Program-made: the position numbers and the translations under genes | In this document: one piece after another, positions 61,585 through 64,000 of the stretch | Layout of the letters: each line of letters opens with the position of its first letter | Position numbering within the stretch: position 1 is the first letter of the stretch | NCBI RefSeq assembly: GCF_014645815.1 | Contig: NZ_BMML01000008.1 | Location: 248,001-312,000 of the forward strand | Length of the DNA: 64,000 nucleotides | Direction: 5' to 3' | DNA from: Streptomyces fuscichromogenes | GTDB lineage: Bacteria > Actinomycetota > Actinomycetes > Streptomycetales > Streptomycetaceae | The notes under the pieces: generated by a model | Seen by the model: the letters and a program-made list of their open reading frames with translations, nothing else | What the model was told of the DNA's origin: nothing | The model's database searches: none

Positions 61585-63048
61585 TCAGTCGGGCAGCGGG
61601 CGGGACACGCGATCCAACAGGTGCATGGCGTCGAGCCGTTGGACCGGGCCGACCTCCGCGGTCTCGCCGCCGAACACCATCGCCCGCGCCCCCGTGAACC
61701 GCGGCCAGGCGGGCAGCACGCCCCCGCCCGGGTCGTGGTCCGTCACGAAACGGGCCCAGGTGTCGGCCATGGTGCGGGCCAGTTCCCGGTCCGCGTCGGT
61801 CCAGGGCCAGGCGCGGGCCGTCAACGTGTCCAGGGCGTAGGGGAGTTCGGCGGTGTGGTGGACGCCGTAGCCGGGGAGGCCGTCCCGGGGCGGGGCCAGC
61901 GGGAGGCCGGCGGGCAGCGGAGGGACCCGGGTGAAGCGGTACATCCAGGTGGGGGCGACCGGCGCATGGGTCCGCGCCCAGTGCCAGACCGGGTAGCCGA
62001 ACCGGCTCTCGCCGGTGAACCGCCGTGCCGTACGGCGGACTTCGTCGCCGTCCCGCAGCGGGTACACCTCGTCCGTGCCGGGCTCGACGGGCAGCCGGCG
62101 CAGGACGTCCAGCGCGGCGTACACCGAGCCCTCGTCGTCGTTGGTCCCGACCAGAAGGGGTACGGCGTGCTGGCGGGCGGCGTCGAAGACGTCGTCGCTC
62201 GGTTCGGTCAGGACCCGGCCGTCGACGACCGGCCCGAAGTGGCCCTTGAGGACCAGTTCGACACCGTCCAGGCGGCGCAGGACACCGAGGCCGCGGTCCT
62301 CCGCCCAGCGCAGCCCCTGCTTCTGTGCGGTGGCCTGGTCCGGCAGGGGGCCCTCGGCCCGGCCGACACCGGAGGCGCTCTGGCCGATCGCCGCGTGGAA
62401 GAGGTGCCGGGCGGCCGGTGCGGCCATCAGGTGGCAGACGTGGGCGGCACCGGCCGAGTTGCCGGCGAGGGTGACCCGGTCGGGGTCGCCGCCGAACGCC
62501 GTGATGTTCTCCCGCACCCAGGTGAGGGCGGCGACGATGTCCAGCACCCCGTAGTTCCCGGAGGCGCCCAGGTCGTCCTCGGCGGCGAGCTCCGGGTGGG
62601 CGAGGAAGCCCAGGGCGCCGAGCCGGTGGTTGAGGGTGACGACGACGAGTCCGCGCCGGGCCATCGGGCGGCCGTGGTGGATCTCCTGGCCGCCGTGGCC
62701 GTAGCGGTTGCCGCCGCCGTGCACCCAGACCAGCACCGGCAGCCGGGCGCCCGGTGCCGGATCGGGGGTCCACACGTTCAGATAGAGGCAGTCCTCGCTC
62801 ATCACCAGGGCCCGCCGGTCGGCGAAGTTGGTGTGGTACATGATCGAGTCGCGGGGCGGCTGGGGCTGCAGCGGGGCCGGGCCGAAGGTGTCGGCCCGGC
62901 GTTCGCCGTCCCAGCGCGGGGCGGCCCGCGGAGGGCGCCAGCGCAGCTCGCCGACGGGCGGCTCGGCGAACGGGATGCCCCGGAAGACGGCCACCTCACC
63001 GTCGTACTCGCCGGTCAGCCGCCCCGGCCCGACGCTCGCTCTGATCAC
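61585..63048 (-). CDS. Type-B carboxylesterase
   Basis: A 487-residue alpha/beta-hydrolase of the carboxylesterase/para-nitrobenzyl esterase class. Seen: FRGIPFAEPPVGELRW, EDCLYLNVWTP, oxyanion hole VHGGGNRYG, nucleophile Ser in LAGNSAGA, acid in DDEGSVYA and His in GVHHTAELPY. No signal peptide, so it acts in the cytoplasm, likely on an ester intermediate of the cluster. Its GTG start overlaps the amidohydrolase stop (GTGA), so the two are translationally coupled. Confidence 0.93.
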   Translation of the reverse strand: MIRASVGPGRLTGEYDGEVAVFRGIPFAEPPVGELRWRPPRAAPRWDGERRADTFGPAPLQPQPPRDSIMYHTNFADRRALVMSEDCLYLNVWTPDPAPGARLPVLVWVHGGGNRYGHGGQEIHHGRPMARRGLVVVTLNHRLGALGFLAHPELAAEDDLGASGNYGVLDIVAALTWVRENITAFGGDPDRVTLAGNSAGAAHVCHLMAAPAARHLFHAAIGQSASGVGRAEGPLPDQATAQKQGLRWAEDRGLGVLRRLDGVELVLKGHFGPVVDGRVLTEPSDDVFDAARQHAVPLLVGTNDDEGSVYAALDVLRRLPVEPGTDEVYPLRDGDEVRRTARRFTGESRFGYPVWHWARTHAPVAPTWMYRFTRVPPLPAGLPLAPPRDGLPGYGVHHTAELPYALDTLTARAWPWTDADRELARTMADTWARFVTDHDPGGGVLPAWPRFTGARAMVFGGETAEVGPVQRLDAMHLLDRVSRPLPD

Positions 63049-64000
63049 CCGGCCGCCTTGTGCAGCACGCCGTCCTTCATGATCACCCGGAGTCGGTCGC
63101 GGTCCTGGAGGAGCCGGATGTCGGCCAGCGGGTCGCCGTCCACCAGCACCAGGTCCGCGAGGTACCCCTCCCGGACCAGCCCGAGTTCGTCGCCCAGCCC
63201 CATCACCTGGCCGCCGTACTCCGTCGCCGCGCGCAGCGCCTCGGCCGGGGTGAAGCCGAACCAGTCCACGAACAGCTCCAGGTCCCGCAGGTTGCGGCCG
63301 ACCGGGTTCCAGGCGAAGCCGTAGTCGCCGCCGGGGACGACCCGGACGCCCCGGGCCACGAGCTCGGGTACGACCGCGCGCACCGCGTCCCGGGTGGCCT
63401 CGACCTCCATGCCGGGCTCGGGTTCGCTGCCGGCCTCGTGCAGGTTGGCGTGGATGATGCCCGGGGTCGGGGCGACGAAGATCCGGTCGCGGGCGGCCTG
63501 GAGCAGGTCGAGGGCCTCCTCGTCGGCGAAGGTGCAGTGGTAGACGGCGCGGATGCCGTGCCGTACGGCCATCTTGACGGACTCGGCGGCGTGCGCGTGT
63601 GCGGTGAGCCAGACGCCGTGCTTCTCGGCGGTGTGCGCGGCGGCGGCCACCTCCTCGTCGGTGAACTGCAGGACCCGGGACGTGCCCTGTACGACGGCGC
63701 TCTCGCCGGAGAGGGACAACTTGACGATGTCGACGCCGAGTTGGGCCATGTCGGAGACGAACCGGGCGACCGACTCCGGGTCGGAGGCGCGGTGGTCGAC
63801 GCCGGGGAAGTCGTAGACGCCGGGCTCGACCATGCCGGCGCTGCCCTCCCAGGAGGCGGCCTTGAGACGCGGTCCCGGCAGCCAGCCCTCGGCGAAGGCC
63901 TTGCGGGCGGCGACCTCGGTGCCGGGCAGCCGGTTGCCGCCGGAGTAGGCGCTGGTGATGCCGTGGTCCAGGAGGACCCGGCCGGCGTGCGCGACGAGCA
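63045..64000 (-). CDS. Amidohydrolase-family protein, C-terminal part (5' end beyond the window)
   Basis: About 318 codons are present and the frame stays open to the window edge. It resembles imidazolonepropionase-like metal-dependent hydrolases: KLSLSGESAVV, a zinc-site HAHAAESVKMAV, GIRAVYHCTFADEEAL, VPGGDYGFAWNP and EGYLADLVLVDGDPL. Close relatives open cyclic amides or ring systems. It is the most upstream gene visible of the GntR-controlled group and is coupled to the carboxylesterase by a GTGA overlap. The metal-binding HxH near the N-terminus is outside the window. Confidence 0.85.
   Translation of the reverse strand, partial: LVAHAGRVLLDHGITSAYSGGNRLPGTEVAARKAFAEGWLPGPRLKAASWEGSAGMVEPGVYDFPGVDHRASDPESVARFVSDMAQLGVDIVKLSLSGESAVVQGTSRVLQFTDEEVAAAAHTAEKHGVWLTAHAHAAESVKMAVRHGIRAVYHCTFADEEALDLLQAARDRIFVAPTPGIIHANLHEAGSEPEPGMEVEATRDAVRAVVPELVARGVRVVPGGDYGFAWNPVGRNLRDLELFVDWFGFTPAEALRAATEYGGQVMGLGDELGLVREGYLADLVLVDGDPLADIRLLQDRDRLRVIMKDGVLHKAAG

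Overview
The window is high-GC actinobacterial chromosome, almost certainly Streptomyces. Support comes from GC-rich third codon positions in every convincing gene, many GTG and one TTG start, Tat-type signals on most exported proteins, perfect GC hairpins as terminators, a LAL-type LuxR regulator and paired GGDEF/EAL proteins. From memory (not searched), the gene order resembles the S. coelicolor core region around SCO5488-SCO5527. No rRNA, tRNA, CRISPR array, transposase or integrase was seen.

Region by region: (1) 1-5.2 kb: start of an agmatine deiminase, an unusual urease pair (fused gamma-beta subunit plus an alpha subunit without the flap cysteine), a lysine 2,3-aminomutase-like radical SAM protein and a two-helix membrane protein. 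(2) 5.4-24.2 kb: amino-acid metabolism. ilvE, leuB, serA, ilvC, ilvN and ilvB all run on the minus strand, and ilvB is preceded by a 13-codon leader peptide and an attenuator hairpin. Between them lie a Tat lipoprotein phosphatase, a broken aminoglycoside 2'-N-acetyltransferase, an SDR/XRE divergent pair, the proline catabolic pair with its PucR-type regulator, and a TetR/MFS divergent pair. (3) 24.2-37.5 kb: a GGDEF/EAL protein (CdgF-like), a D-2-hydroxyacid dehydrogenase, an aldo/keto reductase, a PQQ-type sugar dehydrogenase lipoprotein, a LAL regulator and several small or membrane proteins. (4) 37.6-48.3 kb: gatCAB with an extra small membrane-protein gene inside it, a TetR/DUF4267 pair with two clear operators, an RmdB-like GGDEF-EAL protein, NAD-dependent DNA ligase and a MetE-like protein. 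(5) 48.6-51.3 kb: the most striking locus. Two divergent cytochrome P450 genes flank a 28-codon gene with a strong Shine-Dalgarno and an aromatic C-terminus. This looks like a minimal P450-modified RiPP cluster. (6) 51.3-59 kb: SDR, LOG-family protein, DUF427, mnmA, an amidase, a multicopper oxidase, and an exported FG-GAP/SUMF1-like pair. (7) 59-64 kb: a GntR-controlled catabolic cluster (SDR, GntR, carboxymuconolactone decarboxylase-like protein, type-B carboxylesterase, amidohydrolase) with four TGTCGACA sites at its promoters.

How the parts connect: branched-chain amino-acid synthesis (ilvBN, ilvC, leuB, ilvE) and serine synthesis are clustered, and ilvB appears controlled by translation of its leader. 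Proline is oxidised in two steps by the adjacent dehydrogenases. Two c-di-GMP enzymes, one with a degenerate and one with an intact EAL domain, lie 15 kb apart. The RiPP cassette has no transporter or protease of its own and is bounded by unrelated genes on the opposite strand, so it looks like a self-contained insert in otherwise conserved chromosome.
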